This document shows, one piece after another, positions 1-9,214 of a stretch of 64,000 nucleotides of DNA. This DNA is from Bacillota bacterium. Its GTDB lineage: Bacteria; Bacillota_A; Clostridia; Lachnospirales; Lachnospiraceae. Location: NCBI GenBank assembly GCA_023407175.1, contig JAEYMU010000014.1, positions 62,001 to 126,000 of the forward strand, given 5' to 3'. The stretch's first letter is position 1. Every line of letters starts with the position of its first letter. The notes beneath the pieces were generated by a model, which was not told the DNA's origin, searched no databases, and saw only the letters and a program-made list of their open reading frames with translations. The position numbers were made by a program, and so were the translations under genes.

Positions 1-1
1 G

Positions 2-184
2 AAAGCGCAGGCAGAGATATTCCTGAATGTATGGCTTTATGCACATGGAATTGCCAGTATTATTGCTAATAATAATGTGGTATTTAACGAGGAAGAGATA
101 AGGAAGCTGCTTAAGAAGGCCTACCGGGGATTTGCGGGTCAGGCAGGCGAGGAGGGTAAGGAGGGGGAAGCATATGAGATATGA
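2..184 (+). CDS. TetR/AcrR-family regulator, C-terminal end only
   Basis: An open frame enters from the left edge and ends with TGA at 182-184, giving 60 residues. It reads like the end of a TetR-family ligand-binding domain: an amphipathic stretch (FLNVWLYAHGIASIIANN) followed by an E-E-E-I-R-K-L-L-K-K-A-Y-R-G-F type terminal helix. The DNA-binding domain lies outside the window, so the family call rests on this tail alone. It overlaps the start of the next gene by 11 bases, which implies co-transcription and probable control of that gene. Confidence 0.55.
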   Translation, partial: KAQAEIFLNVWLYAHGIASIIANNNVVFNEEEIRKLLKKAYRGFAGQAGEEGKEGEAYEI

Positions 185-1514
185 GATTAAGAAGGACAGA
201 TTATGGATTTTCTCACCGGTTGCAGATGTTATAATGAAGGCTGATATCGCAGTAATGGATGGGAGTGCCGGGGTAAGTATAAAGGAGCTGAAGGAAGCAA
301 TTGCCTGTGCGGTGAATTCTAATGAGGTGCTAAAGAGCAAGGTTATATTGGAAGAGGACGGGAAAGCGTATTTTACGGAAATGCCGGAAGCAAATTATAT
401 GGTAACGGAAAGCAATCAGGACTGGAAGGCGATTATAAGGGAGCAGGAAAGAATACCCTTTGATCTTTCAAAGGGAGAATACTTAAGGATTTATCTGATC
501 AGGAACGGAGAGGACGAAGGTACTGTAATCCAGGAGAAGAAAAGTACCGCTGAAACGGTAACACTCCTTCTGATAGCACATCATCTGGCTGGTGATGGCT
601 TGTCCTTTGCCTATTTGCTACAGGATATTATGAAAGCCCTATGCAAGGAAGAACTGGTATCAAAGCCGGTTCAATTGCTTGACATGTCCCATTTTCCGAA
701 GGAAAGCCGTTTGAATTTTCCGATGAAGCTTATGATGAATGGGATTAACAGGAGCTGGAGAAAGACGGGGAAAAGCTTCACCTTGGAGGAATTCAGGGAG
801 ATGAATGCGGTCTATTGGAGCCAAAATTCCACCCATGTTACCACCTACGCCTTTACAGAAAACAGGTATATCGCGTTAACCTCCGCAGCTAAAAAAAATA
901 ATGTTACAATGAATTCTCTGATTACAACGGCATTGATAAAGGCGGCAAAGGAATGTGGTGAGACTGGCAGACAGGATGTGGGCTTTGCGGTAAGTATCAG
1001 GCAAAAGGGCTATACCGGGATGGGAAACTATGCTTCAGGGGCATCCCTGCAATATCTTTATGATGAAGGCAAGGATTTTTATGAAAATGCCAGACGCGTA
1101 CAGAAGCAGATTTATCATAAAATAAAGGATAACAAGAAGAAATATTTTCTGCTTCAGTTTCTGGGAAATATTGAGGGCACCTTAAATGATGCCGTATATT
1201 TTGCAGCGGTGAGCGGCTATGACAACAGGACGGCCAGGACCTTCAGTAAAATGTTCGGATATGGGGGCAATCCCAAGGGAATCAGCATCACAAATCTTAC
1301 AAGGCTTCCCCTGGAAGCAGTTTACGGGAAATATGAGCTAGCGGACGTTTTGTTCATCCCTCCGGTTGTTTTAAATGCGAAGCGAATTATTGGAGTGGCC
1401 TCCCTGGGAAACAGAATGGAGATATCCTTTTGTGTCCGAGAGGATAGGAATTGTAAGGAAAATATCCTTTATTTTAATAGGGCGATGGACATTCTGGAAA
1501 AGCTGATGATATAA
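174..1514 (+). CDS. HxxxD-motif acyltransferase / condensation-domain-like protein
   Basis: A 446-residue protein. The ATG at 174 is preferred because AAGGAGGGGG lies just upstream; an in-frame TTG at 132 lacks such a site. Residues near 140 carry HHLAGDGLS, which fits the HHxxxDG catalytic motif of NRPS condensation domains and of alcohol- and PapA5-type O-acyltransferases. In those families the second histidine acts as base during acyl transfer to an alcohol or amine. There is no signal peptide and no adenylation or carrier domain nearby, so a free-standing acyltransferase is more likely than an NRPS piece. The start lies inside the end of the TetR gene, suggesting a regulator-enzyme pair. 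The substrate cannot be inferred. Confidence 0.6.
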   Translation: MRYEIKKDRLWIFSPVADVIMKADIAVMDGSAGVSIKELKEAIACAVNSNEVLKSKVILEEDGKAYFTEMPEANYMVTESNQDWKAIIREQERIPFDLSKGEYLRIYLIRNGEDEGTVIQEKKSTAETVTLLLIAHHLAGDGLSFAYLLQDIMKALCKEELVSKPVQLLDMSHFPKESRLNFPMKLMMNGINRSWRKTGKSFTLEEFREMNAVYWSQNSTHVTTYAFTENRYIALTSAAKKNNVTMNSLITTALIKAAKECGETGRQDVGFAVSIRQKGYTGMGNYASGASLQYLYDEGKDFYENARRVQKQIYHKIKDNKKKYFLLQFLGNIEGTLNDAVYFAAVSGYDNRTARTFSKMFGYGGNPKGISITNLTRLPLEAVYGKYELADVLFIPPVVLNAKRIIGVASLGNRMEISFCVREDRNCKENILYFNRAMDILEKLMI

Positions 1515-1529
1515 AAAGAAAAACAGTAC

Positions 1530-1558
1530 TTGGTAATCAGGAAGTAATATGATATACT
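1530..1558 (+). promoter_or_regulatory. SigA-type promoter for the CBS-domain membrane protein
   Basis: TTGGTA at 1530-1535, a 17-base spacer, and TATACT at 1553-1558. It sits 45 bases ahead of the start codon at 1604. Both boxes are near consensus and the spacing is ideal, but this is a sequence match only. Confidence 0.55.
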
Positions 1559-1603
1559 AAATTCTGTGATTTAAAACAGAAAGGACCTTTTGGAGGAATA
1601 AAG

Positions 1604-2935
1604 ATGGACGACGACCCTGACCCTGATAATATTTTAGGACAGATTATTATTCTCGTAATACTGACAATGATTAATGCTTTTTTTTCCTGTGCGGAGATGG
1701 CAATGGTCTCTGTGAATAAAAGCAAGATAAAGAGACTGGCTGAGGAAGGGAAAAAGAGTGCAAAGCTGGTACACCAGTTTTCGATGGAACCGACAAAGTT
1801 TCTGTCAACGATACAGGTAGCAATAACCCTGGCTGGATTTTTCTCGAGTGCATCAGCGGCCTCAGGCTTATCAAGACCTTTGGGGGAATGGCTTTCAAAT
1901 AAAAATATACTCTATGGCAGCCAGATCGCATTTGTTGCAGTAACCTTGACCTTATCCTATTTTACACTGGTATTCGGTGAGCTGGTACCCAAGAAGGTTG
2001 CGCTTCAGCAGCCGGAGGCGATCAGCATGTTCTGTGTCAAGCCGATTAAAGCGGTATCAAAGATTGCCTATCCGTTTATTAAGCTGCTGACCTTTACAAC
2101 CAACCTTGTTACCAGGCCCTTTGGTATCAAAGAGGGTGATACGGAGGAGATTCTGTCCAGGGAAGAACTGATTTCCCTTGTGAATGAAGGACAGGCCCAT
2201 GGGGTTTTGAATAAGAAAGAAAAAGAAATGATTAATTCTATCATGGAATTCGATGAGAAGGTAGCCAAGGAAATAATGACTCCCAGAATTAATGTATTTG
2301 CAATTGATATCGCGGCTCCGAAGGAAGAATATCTGGATGAACTGCTGAATACAAAATTCACAAGAATTCCGGTCTATGAAGAAGAAATTGATAATATTGT
2401 CGGGATGCTGTATGCGAAGGATTTCTTAAAGGCAGCAGTCAGAGCAGGCTATAAGAATATTGATGTGAGAAGCATTATGAAAAAACCCTATCTGGTGCCG
2501 GAGAGTAAGATTATCAAGGATTTGTTCCGTGAGCTTCAGCAGTCCAAGAAACAGATTGCCGTATTGATTGATGAATATGGCGGTTTTGCCGGAATTGTGA
2601 CCATGGAGGATTTGGTGGAAGAGGTCATGGGAGATATTGAAGATGAGTATGATCCGGCCTCCGTCAAGGTAAAGAAGCTGGATGAAAATACCTACCTGAT
2701 TGACGGTATGACCTCTGTGGACGAACTGAATAATATGCTTGATCTGGATATCTACTCGGAGAATTATGATACACTTTCGGGCTATTTAATTGATCATATG
2801 GGCTCAATTCCACAGGAGCATGACGAGCGTGTGATTGAAATTGAGAATCTGGTATTTAAGCTGGAAAGTGTTAAAAATAAAAGAATTGACAAGGTGAAGC
2901 TCTATATCGGTAAAAAAGAAAAAGAGCAGGATTAA
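1604..2935 (+). CDS. Hemolysin C / CorC family membrane protein (CNNM, CBS pair, CorC_HlyC)
   Basis: A 443-residue protein of the usual length for the HlyC/CorC (UPF0053) family. The N-terminal CNNM-type membrane domain covers about residues 10-190, with IIILVILTMINAFFSCAEMA as its first membrane segment and a re-entrant-type hydrophobic stretch ending near FTLVFGELVPKKVAL. A CBS pair follows at about 205-340 (EIMTPRINV, then the second repeat with IDEYGGFAGIVTMEDLVEEV). A CorC_HlyC transporter-associated domain closes the protein at about 355-435. Relatives are linked to magnesium or cobalt export and membrane integrity; the hemolysin label is historical. TGGAGGAA precedes the ATG. It is probably transcribed alone and ends at a long hairpin. 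Confidence 0.88.
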   Translation: MDDDPDPDNILGQIIILVILTMINAFFSCAEMAMVSVNKSKIKRLAEEGKKSAKLVHQFSMEPTKFLSTIQVAITLAGFFSSASAASGLSRPLGEWLSNKNILYGSQIAFVAVTLTLSYFTLVFGELVPKKVALQQPEAISMFCVKPIKAVSKIAYPFIKLLTFTTNLVTRPFGIKEGDTEEILSREELISLVNEGQAHGVLNKKEKEMINSIMEFDEKVAKEIMTPRINVFAIDIAAPKEEYLDELLNTKFTRIPVYEEEIDNIVGMLYAKDFLKAAVRAGYKNIDVRSIMKKPYLVPESKIIKDLFRELQQSKKQIAVLIDEYGGFAGIVTMEDLVEEVMGDIEDEYDPASVKVKKLDENTYLIDGMTSVDELNNMLDLDIYSENYDTLSGYLIDHMGSIPQEHDERVIEIENLVFKLESVKNKRIDKVKLYIGKKEKEQD

Positions 2936-2958
2936 CTGATTACCAAATGCAGGGCTTT

Positions 2959-3041
2959 AAAGCTGCCAGACTGTCATATTAGCTACTTTCGCAGCGCCGA
3001 TGGCGCAAAACGAAGGGGAAATATGGCCGTCTGGCAGCTTT
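2959..3041 (+). terminator. Long imperfect hairpin, probable terminator or structured element
   Basis: AAAGCTGCCAGAC at 2959-2971 pairs with GTCTGGCAGCTTT at 3029-3041. The enclosed 57 bases continue the fold: CATATT pairs with an AATATG-type partner, CTTTCG with CGAAGG, and GCGCC with GGCGC around a GAT loop. A short T-rich tract (TGTTTTATTT) follows. It can end transcription of the gene before it, although an 83-base stem is much longer than a typical terminator. Confidence 0.6.
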
Positions 3042-3176
3042 GTTTTATTTAGCTGGGAATCATTCGACGGACATAGCATTTCTTTGATTGAAAAGACTGT
3101 AATTCCAGACATCCTCCTGATTAACCGCAATGATTTTTGCATATTTTATCATATTATGTTTCTTTATGTAATTTGG

Positions 3177-3215
3177 TTACAAGATTCATGAAATCTTTCC
3201 TATATTCTATAGGAA
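3177..3215 (+). promoter_or_regulatory. Candidate promoter with overlapping palindrome
   Basis: TTACAA at 3177-3182 and TATATT at 3201-3206 are 18 bases apart. The palindrome TTCCTATA/TATAGGAA (3197-3215, three-base centre) overlaps the -10 box, as a repressor site would. The next start codon is at 3311. The rest of 3042-3310 shows nothing else I can name. Confidence 0.3.
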
Positions 3216-3310
3216 TTCAAAGGAAAGCCTGCACGATTGATTGGTCTTTTGAATAAACTGAATTGAGAATATTGGATTTAAGGAATTATTGTGTTATCCG
3301 GGAGGAAATC

Positions 3311-4939
3311 ATGAACTATACACGGAACAATGAATATGCCGGCGTGCCTTATGAGGATATCAACTGGTATGATATAGATGGCCAGCCCTTTGGCACTGCT
3401 TCCTACTTTAATGCAATGATATTAGGAGATGCGGATAATATCGTAGATACAAAAGGAGCCATGGCTGTGGGAGGTAATTTCAGAAGCCAGAGAGGTCTGA
3501 CTCTTGGTTATGGGAATGACAATAACCTAAGAGGAACCGGCTACAGCCCTAATTTGGTGAGATTTCTGGTAGGAGGAAGTGTGGCAATGCAGGGACCACT
3601 GGTGGTTATTGGCCATGTGGTGGCAGGCGGAAACTTCAGAGCAGCCAGAGGCAGCACTTATATGATCGGTAAGGATGGCTCACCTAATCAGGCCCAGGTA
3701 TTAACGGATTTATATCAGGCGGACGGAGGAAGCAGATATTGGAGCCTAAGCGACAGAGGCACCCATTATGCAGTCTCCAGCTATGACGTGCCAAGATTTA
3801 TTCCGGCAGCAAGGATACAGGCTGATACTACAAAGTTTTTTCAGGATGCAAGGGAAAGTATTACAAGTTTTAAGGACTGTATTACGAATCTGACACCGAA
3901 CGGAAGAGTTACAGAGCACTATCACGAATGGATATTGCAGGGAAATGATCCGAGACAAAATGTATTTTTAATTGATGCGCGACCGAATGGGACCCTGGAC
4001 AAGGAAATCCGTTTTGAGATTCCCCAGGGAAGTCTGGCGATTGTAATATTTAGGACCGGGCAGCATGCCCACATGAAGTATGGGCTTTGGGGAGCAGAAA
4101 ATATGGCAACCCGTACGCTTTATGTTTTTGAGGATGCAGGGGATATCCATATGGAAGTACCTGCGGCCGTATGGGGAAGTATCCTTGCTCCACAGGCGGT
4201 ATACCATGCACATCCGACCGGCGGAACCGTATACGGTAACGCTGTTTTGGGAGGTCTGGAGGTAAATTCGAGCAGTGGATTTGAATTTCACCTGTTTCCT
4301 TTTGTGGGTGGGGTTGTTTGCAGAACCCCACAGCCGGAACCAACTCCGCCGGTAGAAATACCTGAGGAGGTACCGACACCTCCGGCAGAAATACCGACAC
4401 CGGCGCCGGCTCCTCGGCCGCAGGTTCCCCCTACGATTGTACCGGAGCCACCGCGTCCGGTGCGTCCGATACCGATACCCTGTCCGCCGTGTCCAACACC
4501 GCCCCCCTGCCCAACACCGGCGCCTTGCCCGACACCTCCTCCTTGTCCCCAGTGTCCGCCTCCGCAGCCGGGACCTGTTCAAATACAGCCGTTTCCGATA
4601 CCGATACCCATGCCCTGCCCCGAACCGGAAAAATGTGAAGAGTGCTTTATTACACCGGGAATTATATTCGGATGTATCTGGGGCTGTGAATGCGGTCAGG
4701 TGCATGAATGGGAGGTAAGACTCTACCGTAGCTGCGGTGAGGACAGAACGCTGCTGCATTGTACAAAAATATGCTGCTGCGGCTGTTTTGAATTCAAGGT
4801 ACCCTATGATGATTACTATGTCCTGGTAGTAAGGCCTTGTATCCCGCGCAGACGCAGTTGCTGCTGTGGAAGCAGAAGAAGCTGCAAGCCTCGTATTTCA
4901 TTAAAGAATGTGGGAGTTGCCAATCTGGTCATTGAATAG
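3311..4939 (+). CDS. Choice-of-anchor A domain protein with Pro/Cys-rich linker and Cys-rich tail
   Basis: A 542-residue protein. GGGAGG at 3299-3304 sets the ATG at 3311. Residues about 20-330 match the choice-of-anchor A type beta-rich domain (YFNAMILGDADNIVDTKGAM, AVGGNF, later AVWGSILAPQAVYHA and GNAVLGG). A proline-rich linker at about 335-430 contains repeated C-P-x-P-P-P-C units. The C-terminal 100 residues are rich in cysteine (CGCF, SCCCG, CEEC, GCECG) and arginine, followed by a short beta segment. There is no signal peptide, LPXTG motif or membrane anchor, although relatives are usually surface proteins. The cysteine-rich ending would fit a cross-linked spore or exosporium layer, but that is inference. 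Confidence 0.7.
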   Translation: MNYTRNNEYAGVPYEDINWYDIDGQPFGTASYFNAMILGDADNIVDTKGAMAVGGNFRSQRGLTLGYGNDNNLRGTGYSPNLVRFLVGGSVAMQGPLVVIGHVVAGGNFRAARGSTYMIGKDGSPNQAQVLTDLYQADGGSRYWSLSDRGTHYAVSSYDVPRFIPAARIQADTTKFFQDARESITSFKDCITNLTPNGRVTEHYHEWILQGNDPRQNVFLIDARPNGTLDKEIRFEIPQGSLAIVIFRTGQHAHMKYGLWGAENMATRTLYVFEDAGDIHMEVPAAVWGSILAPQAVYHAHPTGGTVYGNAVLGGLEVNSSSGFEFHLFPFVGGVVCRTPQPEPTPPVEIPEEVPTPPAEIPTPAPAPRPQVPPTIVPEPPRPVRPIPIPCPPCPTPPPCPTPAPCPTPPPCPQCPPPQPGPVQIQPFPIPIPMPCPEPEKCEECFITPGIIFGCIWGCECGQVHEWEVRLYRSCGEDRTLLHCTKICCCGCFEFKVPYDDYYVLVVRPCIPRRRSCCCGSRRSCKPRISLKNVGVANLVIE

Positions 4940-5013
4940 CAGAAACGCAGTGATTGATTTGTCCGAAAAACAACGGTATAATGAAAGAAAAAAGTACGAA
5001 AGGAAGTAAAGAG

Positions 5014-5565
5014 ATGGCTAAGGTGTATATTTTTCTGGCAAACGGATACGAAGAAATAGAAGGCCTGACAGTGGTTGATTTGCTAAGAAGAGCAGGCATA
5101 GAAATTGTGATGGTTTCCATAACAGGGGATCTGTTTATTACAGGAGCTCATGATATTGTGACAAAGGCGGATGCCCTGTTTGAGGCTGTCGATTTCACGG
5201 ATGCAGATATGCTGGTGCTCCCCGGCGGTATGCCCGGCACGAAGAACCTGGAGGCGCACGAAGGGCTTGACCTCTTATTAAGAGATTTTGCAAAAAAGGG
5301 CAGATGGCTTGCTGCAATTTGTGCTGCTCCCAGGGTCCTTGGAGGTAAGGGACTGCTGGCGGGGAAGAAGGCAACCTGTTATCCGGGTCATGAGGAAGCT
5401 CTGACCGGTGCCCTGCTTGAGGATGCCCCGGTCGTACAGGACGGGAATATGATTACTTCAAAGGGAATGGGGACTGCGATTGATTTTTCTCTTTCACTGA
5501 TTAAGAACCTCCAAAATGAAGCAGAGGCAGTTAAGGTTGCAAAAGCCATCCAGTATATACGGTAA
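5014..5565 (+). CDS. DJ-1/PfpI family protein (ThiJ-like)
   Basis: A 183-residue single-domain protein of DJ-1 length. The ATG at 5014 has AAAGGAAG upstream and gives the typical start MAKVYIFLANGYEEIEG; in-frame codons further upstream add a non-conserved extension. The nucleophile elbow is visible as LAAICAAPRVLG with the conserved cysteine near residue 100, and the early glutamate sits in the NGYEEIE motif. DJ-1 relatives include glyoxalase III-type enzymes and redox-sensing chaperone-like proteins. The older thiamine label is not supported for the family as a whole. It stands alone between the surface-type protein and a convergent transporter. Confidence 0.85.
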   Translation: MAKVYIFLANGYEEIEGLTVVDLLRRAGIEIVMVSITGDLFITGAHDIVTKADALFEAVDFTDADMLVLPGGMPGTKNLEAHEGLDLLLRDFAKKGRWLAAICAAPRVLGGKGLLAGKKATCYPGHEEALTGALLEDAPVVQDGNMITSKGMGTAIDFSLSLIKNLQNEAEAVKVAKAIQYIR

Positions 5566-5606
5566 TATAGTAAAACGCACGTTAAATACCGGTGCAGTAT
5601 GTTGTA

Positions 5607-6944
5607 CTAGGAGCTGTTGCGGATATCCGTTTCGTTCGGGCTTTTAATCTGCTTTCGAAGCAGGAACAGACACAGCAGGTTAGGAACAGCCATGAGGGCA
5701 TTCATGAGATCTGTCATCTCCCAAACCAGCTTCAGAGACATGATGGAACCTACAAATATCATAACCATATAACACAGGCGGTAGGTATTTATTCCGGATT
5801 TTCCGAATAGATACTCTACCGCTTTTTCGCCGAAATAGGACCAACCGATTAGGGTGGCAATTGCAAAAGCAATCAGGGAAAGCCCCAGAAACAGCCTTCC
5901 GAAGGGCAGTGCATCAAAGGCGGCGGTGGTCAGCTCTGTAAAGGAATAGCCCTCCACCGAGGCAGGGTTCTTCAGCAGGTTGGTTACAATCACTAAGCCT
6001 GTAATGGCACACATAACCACCGTATCCCAGAAGGTAGCACTCATGGAAATTAGCGCTTGTCTGGAGGGATGGGAGGTTTTAGCGCCGGCAGCAGCGATCG
6101 CGGCGGAGCCAAGCCCGGCCTCATTGGTGAACAACCCCCGGGCAATTCCATATCTTGCTGCAGAACGCAACGTACTGCCGATAAATCCGCCGGCCACAGC
6201 GGCAGGAAGCTGTGCTGTTACGAAGGCGGATTTGAAAATCAGACAGATAGCCGGGACCAAATAGCGGAGATTAATCAGCAGCAGCAGAAGGCAGCCAAGA
6301 ATATAGAAGGCACCCATAGCCGGAACCAGCTTGCTGCATATCCTTCCGATGGATTTGATGCCGTCCAGGATAACCAGGCCGACAACAACGGCAATGACCA
6401 TTCCAACGGCGTATTCCGGAAGGTTCCACATAGTTTTGGCCGTTTCTGTTACAGCTCTGGCTTGAGTGGAGCAGCCGACCCCATAGGAAGCCATCAGGGT
6501 AAAAATGCAAAACAGTACGGCAAGCCATTTTTTGTGCAAGCCATATTCAAGAGCATACATAGGACCTCCCAGATAGGTGCCGTCGGAGGTCTTCCTCCGG
6601 TATAAAACTCCCAGGAAGCATTCCGCATAGGAGGTTGCCATACCAAGGATACCGGTAAGCCAGCACCAGAAGATAGCTCCGGGTCCGCCAAGGGCCACGG
6701 CGGTAGAGATACCGACGATATTGCCCGTGCCGATGGTGGCAGCCAGTGTAGCGGCCAATGCGGCAAATCCGCTTAGATCCCCTTCCGCAGATTCTTCCGG
6801 GGTTACGGAAAGCTTAATTGCCTTACCGATATGCCGCTGCACCCCTTTTAGATGGATTGTATAATAAATATGCATACCAAAAAGTAAGATTGGCATGGGG
6901 ATGCCCCAAAGAAAATTATTGATTATTTTAATATATTCAATCAA
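5607..6944 (-). CDS. Alanine or glycine:cation symporter (AGCS family)
   Basis: A 445-residue integral membrane protein with about 10-11 hydrophobic segments. It shows AGCS signatures: GFAALAATLAATIGTGNIVG near residues 60-80 (Na+ and substrate site region), GGPGAIFWCW, and FTNEAGLGSAAIAAA near 270. The start is TTG at 6944, supported by GGAG eight bases upstream; no ATG fits better. Family members import alanine or glycine with sodium or protons. The gene converges with the DJ-1 gene, with only 41 bases between the two stops and no clear terminator. Confidence 0.9.
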   Translation of the reverse strand: MIEYIKIINNFLWGIPMPILLFGMHIYYTIHLKGVQRHIGKAIKLSVTPEESAEGDLSGFAALAATLAATIGTGNIVGISTAVALGGPGAIFWCWLTGILGMATSYAECFLGVLYRRKTSDGTYLGGPMYALEYGLHKKWLAVLFCIFTLMASYGVGCSTQARAVTETAKTMWNLPEYAVGMVIAVVVGLVILDGIKSIGRICSKLVPAMGAFYILGCLLLLLINLRYLVPAICLIFKSAFVTAQLPAAVAGGFIGSTLRSAARYGIARGLFTNEAGLGSAAIAAAGAKTSHPSRQALISMSATFWDTVVMCAITGLVIVTNLLKNPASVEGYSFTELTTAAFDALPFGRLFLGLSLIAFAIATLIGWSYFGEKAVEYLFGKSGINTYRLCYMVMIFVGSIMSLKLVWEMTDLMNALMAVPNLLCLFLLRKQIKSPNETDIRNSS

Positions 6945-7229
6945 AGCAAATACTCCGGTGCCTGTTTATATCATGTATATGAAACAGAAAGACGAAGTAT
7001 TAATAAAACGAAAAAGAGCTTTTGCTATTCTAAAAATTCTAACAATTAATTCCCTGAAAAAACAATAATTACCATTATAATTTTTCATTTGGCAGTAAAC
7101 AATAAGATTACAGGCAATACAAAACAAGATCACACGCGGTGATAATACTTATAGGAGCCGCTGAACCTACAACAGTTGATTTTGTATCTTGGTTGCTTTG
7201 ATAATAACAAAACGGAGGTGAAATTGAGT

Positions 7230-7445
7230 ATGGCAAGTAACAACAGTGGATCAAACAGAGCAGAGGTTCCTCAGGCAAAAGAGGCTCTTAACCGTTTTAA
7301 GATGGAAATCGCTAATGAAATCGGCGTTCCGTTAAAGCAGGGTTACAATGGTGATTTAACCAGCAAGCAGAATGGTTCTGTAGGTGGAGAAATGGTAAAA
7401 CGTATGATCAGACAGCAGGAACAGCAGATGTCCGGTCAACAGTAA
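7230..7445 (+). CDS. Small acid-soluble spore protein, alpha/beta type
   Basis: A 71-residue protein. GGAGGTG at 7214-7220 places the ATG at 7230; the TTG at 7224 is too close to it. It contains both alpha/beta SASP blocks: FKMEIANEIGV, with the E-I bond cleaved by GPR protease during germination, and GYNGDLTSKQNGSVGGEMVK, which contacts DNA. Such proteins coat and protect DNA in the forespore and are made under SigG. This is direct evidence that the organism makes endospores. It is monocistronic and followed by a strong terminator. I could not assign a convincing SigG promoter in the 285-base gap upstream. Confidence 0.95.
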   Translation: MASNNSGSNRAEVPQAKEALNRFKMEIANEIGVPLKQGYNGDLTSKQNGSVGGEMVKRMIRQQEQQMSGQQ

Positions 7446-7487
7446 TTCAAATTTAATATGATTACCTAATTGGTAATACATGAATTA

Positions 7488-7534
7488 AGCATCACTGATA
7501 CAGGTCACTGGCCTATATCAGTGATGCTTTTCTG
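7488..7534 (+). terminator. Rho-independent terminator of the SASP gene
   Basis: AGCATCACTGATA (7488-7500) and TATCAGTGATGCT (7516-7528) form a perfect 13-bp stem followed by TTTCTGTT. Confidence 0.9.
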
Positions 7535-7706
7535 TTACACCGTTTGCTTTATTCATAAAAAATTAATTTCCATATTCATTTTATTTATGTTAAAATAAAT
7601 GGTATTTATAACGGAAGCCTTTATTCACAGTAATGTTAAAATGATACATGCGCTGCCTTAAGGTAGGCATATATTTATATATAGTTATGGAAAGGATAGG
7701 ATTACA

Positions 7707-9050
7707 ATGGGCAAATATTTTGGAACGGATGGTTTTCGGGGTGAAGCAAATGTAGATCTGACGGTAGAGCATGCATATAAGGTTGGAAGGTTCCTGGGCA
7801 ATTATTATGGAAAAAAACATAAGGCCAATATAGTGATAGGTAAGGACACCAGAAGATCAAGCTATATGTTTGAGTATTCGCTGGTTGCAGGGCTGACGGC
7901 AAGTGGAGCCGATGTATACCTGCTTCATGTAACGACAACGCCAAGTGTTTCCTATGTGGTAAGAAGCGAGGGCTTTGACTGCGGAATTATGATATCCGCA
8001 AGCCACAATCCATATTACGATAATGGTATCAAAATAATTAATGGAAACGGCTATAAGCTGGAGGCAGAGATAGAAAATCTGATTGAGGCCTATATAGACG
8101 GCAGAGGAGACGAGATACCGTATGCCACAAAAGAAAATATTGGAAGAACTACGGATTATGCCATAGGCAGGAACCGGTATATCGGTTATCTGATATCTCT
8201 GGCTACCCGGTCCTTTAAAGATAAGAAGGTTGGTCTCGATTTGGCTAATGGTTCGGCTACAACAGTAGCAAAGGGAGTCTTTGATGCGCTGGGAGCAAAA
8301 ACCTATGTAATCAACGGCGAACCTGACGGCACGAACATCAACCGCAATTGCGGCTCCACCCATATGGAGCAGCTGTGCCGCTTTGTCGTTGATAACGGTC
8401 TGGATGTAGGATTTGCCTATGACGGTGATGCGGACAGGTGCTTAGCAGTGGATGAAAATGGGAATATTATAGACGGGGATTTGATCATGTATCTTTGCGG
8501 AGTCTATATGAAACGCCGCAATGAGCTGGCAAACAATACGATTGTTACAACAATCATGTCCAATCTGGGCTTATATCAGGCGTTGGAGGATCAGGGCATC
8601 CAGTATGAGAAAACAGCAGTGGGTGATAAATATGTCTATGAGAATATGATGGCAAACGGTCACTCCATCGGCGGAGAACAATCCGGTCATATTATATTCA
8701 GCAAGCATGCAACTACAGGTGATGGAATTTTAACCTCGCTGAAGCTGATGGAGGTCATGCTGGAAAGCAAAACAACGCTGTCGGAGCTGTTGAAGGACAT
8801 TACTATTTTCCCGCAGCTGCTTGTGAATGTAAAGGTAAAGGATAAGAAGGCCGTCAAGGAAGATACGGAAGTAATGGATATGATTGCACAGGTGGAGCAG
8901 GAGCTTGACAGGGACGGCCGCGTCCTGGTGAGGGAAAGCGGTACGGAGCCTTTAATCCGGGTTATGGTGGAGGCCAAGACAGAGAACATCTGTAAAAAGC
9001 AGGTAGAACGGATTGTTCAGGTGATTGAAAAACAGGGGCATTCCGTATAG
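7707..9050 (+). CDS. glmM: Phosphoglucosamine mutase
   Basis: A 447-residue alpha-D-phosphohexomutase that converts glucosamine-6-phosphate to glucosamine-1-phosphate for UDP-GlcNAc and cell wall synthesis. The start MGKYFGTDGFRG is the classic GlmM N-terminus. The phosphoserine loop is ISASHNPYYDNG with the active serine at residue 99. The metal-binding loop appears as AYDGDADRC, the sugar-recognition loop as GGEQSGHI, and the phosphate-binding loop near the C-terminus as RESGTEPLIRVM. A GAAAGGAT site precedes the ATG. Length and motifs are complete. It is followed by a separate promoter for tig. Confidence 0.96.
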   Translation: MGKYFGTDGFRGEANVDLTVEHAYKVGRFLGNYYGKKHKANIVIGKDTRRSSYMFEYSLVAGLTASGADVYLLHVTTTPSVSYVVRSEGFDCGIMISASHNPYYDNGIKIINGNGYKLEAEIENLIEAYIDGRGDEIPYATKENIGRTTDYAIGRNRYIGYLISLATRSFKDKKVGLDLANGSATTVAKGVFDALGAKTYVINGEPDGTNINRNCGSTHMEQLCRFVVDNGLDVGFAYDGDADRCLAVDENGNIIDGDLIMYLCGVYMKRRNELANNTIVTTIMSNLGLYQALEDQGIQYEKTAVGDKYVYENMMANGHSIGGEQSGHIIFSKHATTGDGILTSLKLMEVMLESKTTLSELLKDITIFPQLLVNVKVKDKKAVKEDTEVMDMIAQVEQELDRDGRVLVRESGTEPLIRVMVEAKTENICKKQVERIVQVIEKQGHSV

Positions 9051-9084
9051 GCAGGAACCGATAATAAATTTATTTTTTAGAAAA

Positions 9085-9119
9085 TTGGTATTTACAGAAT
9101 TAATATGTTATAATATACT
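9085..9119 (+). promoter_or_regulatory. Two overlapping SigA-type promoters for tig
   Basis: TTGGTA (9085-9090), 18 bases, TATAAT (9109-9114); and TTTACA (9091-9096), 17 bases, TATACT (9114-9119). Either would leave a leader of about 160 bases before the tig start, which is where the decoy hairpins lie. Confidence 0.55.
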
Positions 9120-9214
9120 AATGTCAAACTGTCTACAAAAGAAGACATAATATACTTTTGTCCGAAGTGTATAGAATACGGTTAGGGTGGCAAAAAGTAA
9201 AATATAACAAATAC

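Noticed and set aside
3968..4759. A 263-codon minus-strand frame rich in arginine
   Set aside because: It is the reverse complement of the proline-rich coding region and has no ribosome site or family features.
6990..7229. SigG promoter for the spore protein gene
   Set aside because: A CATNNTA-type -10 occurs near 7074, but no -35 element lies at the needed distance.
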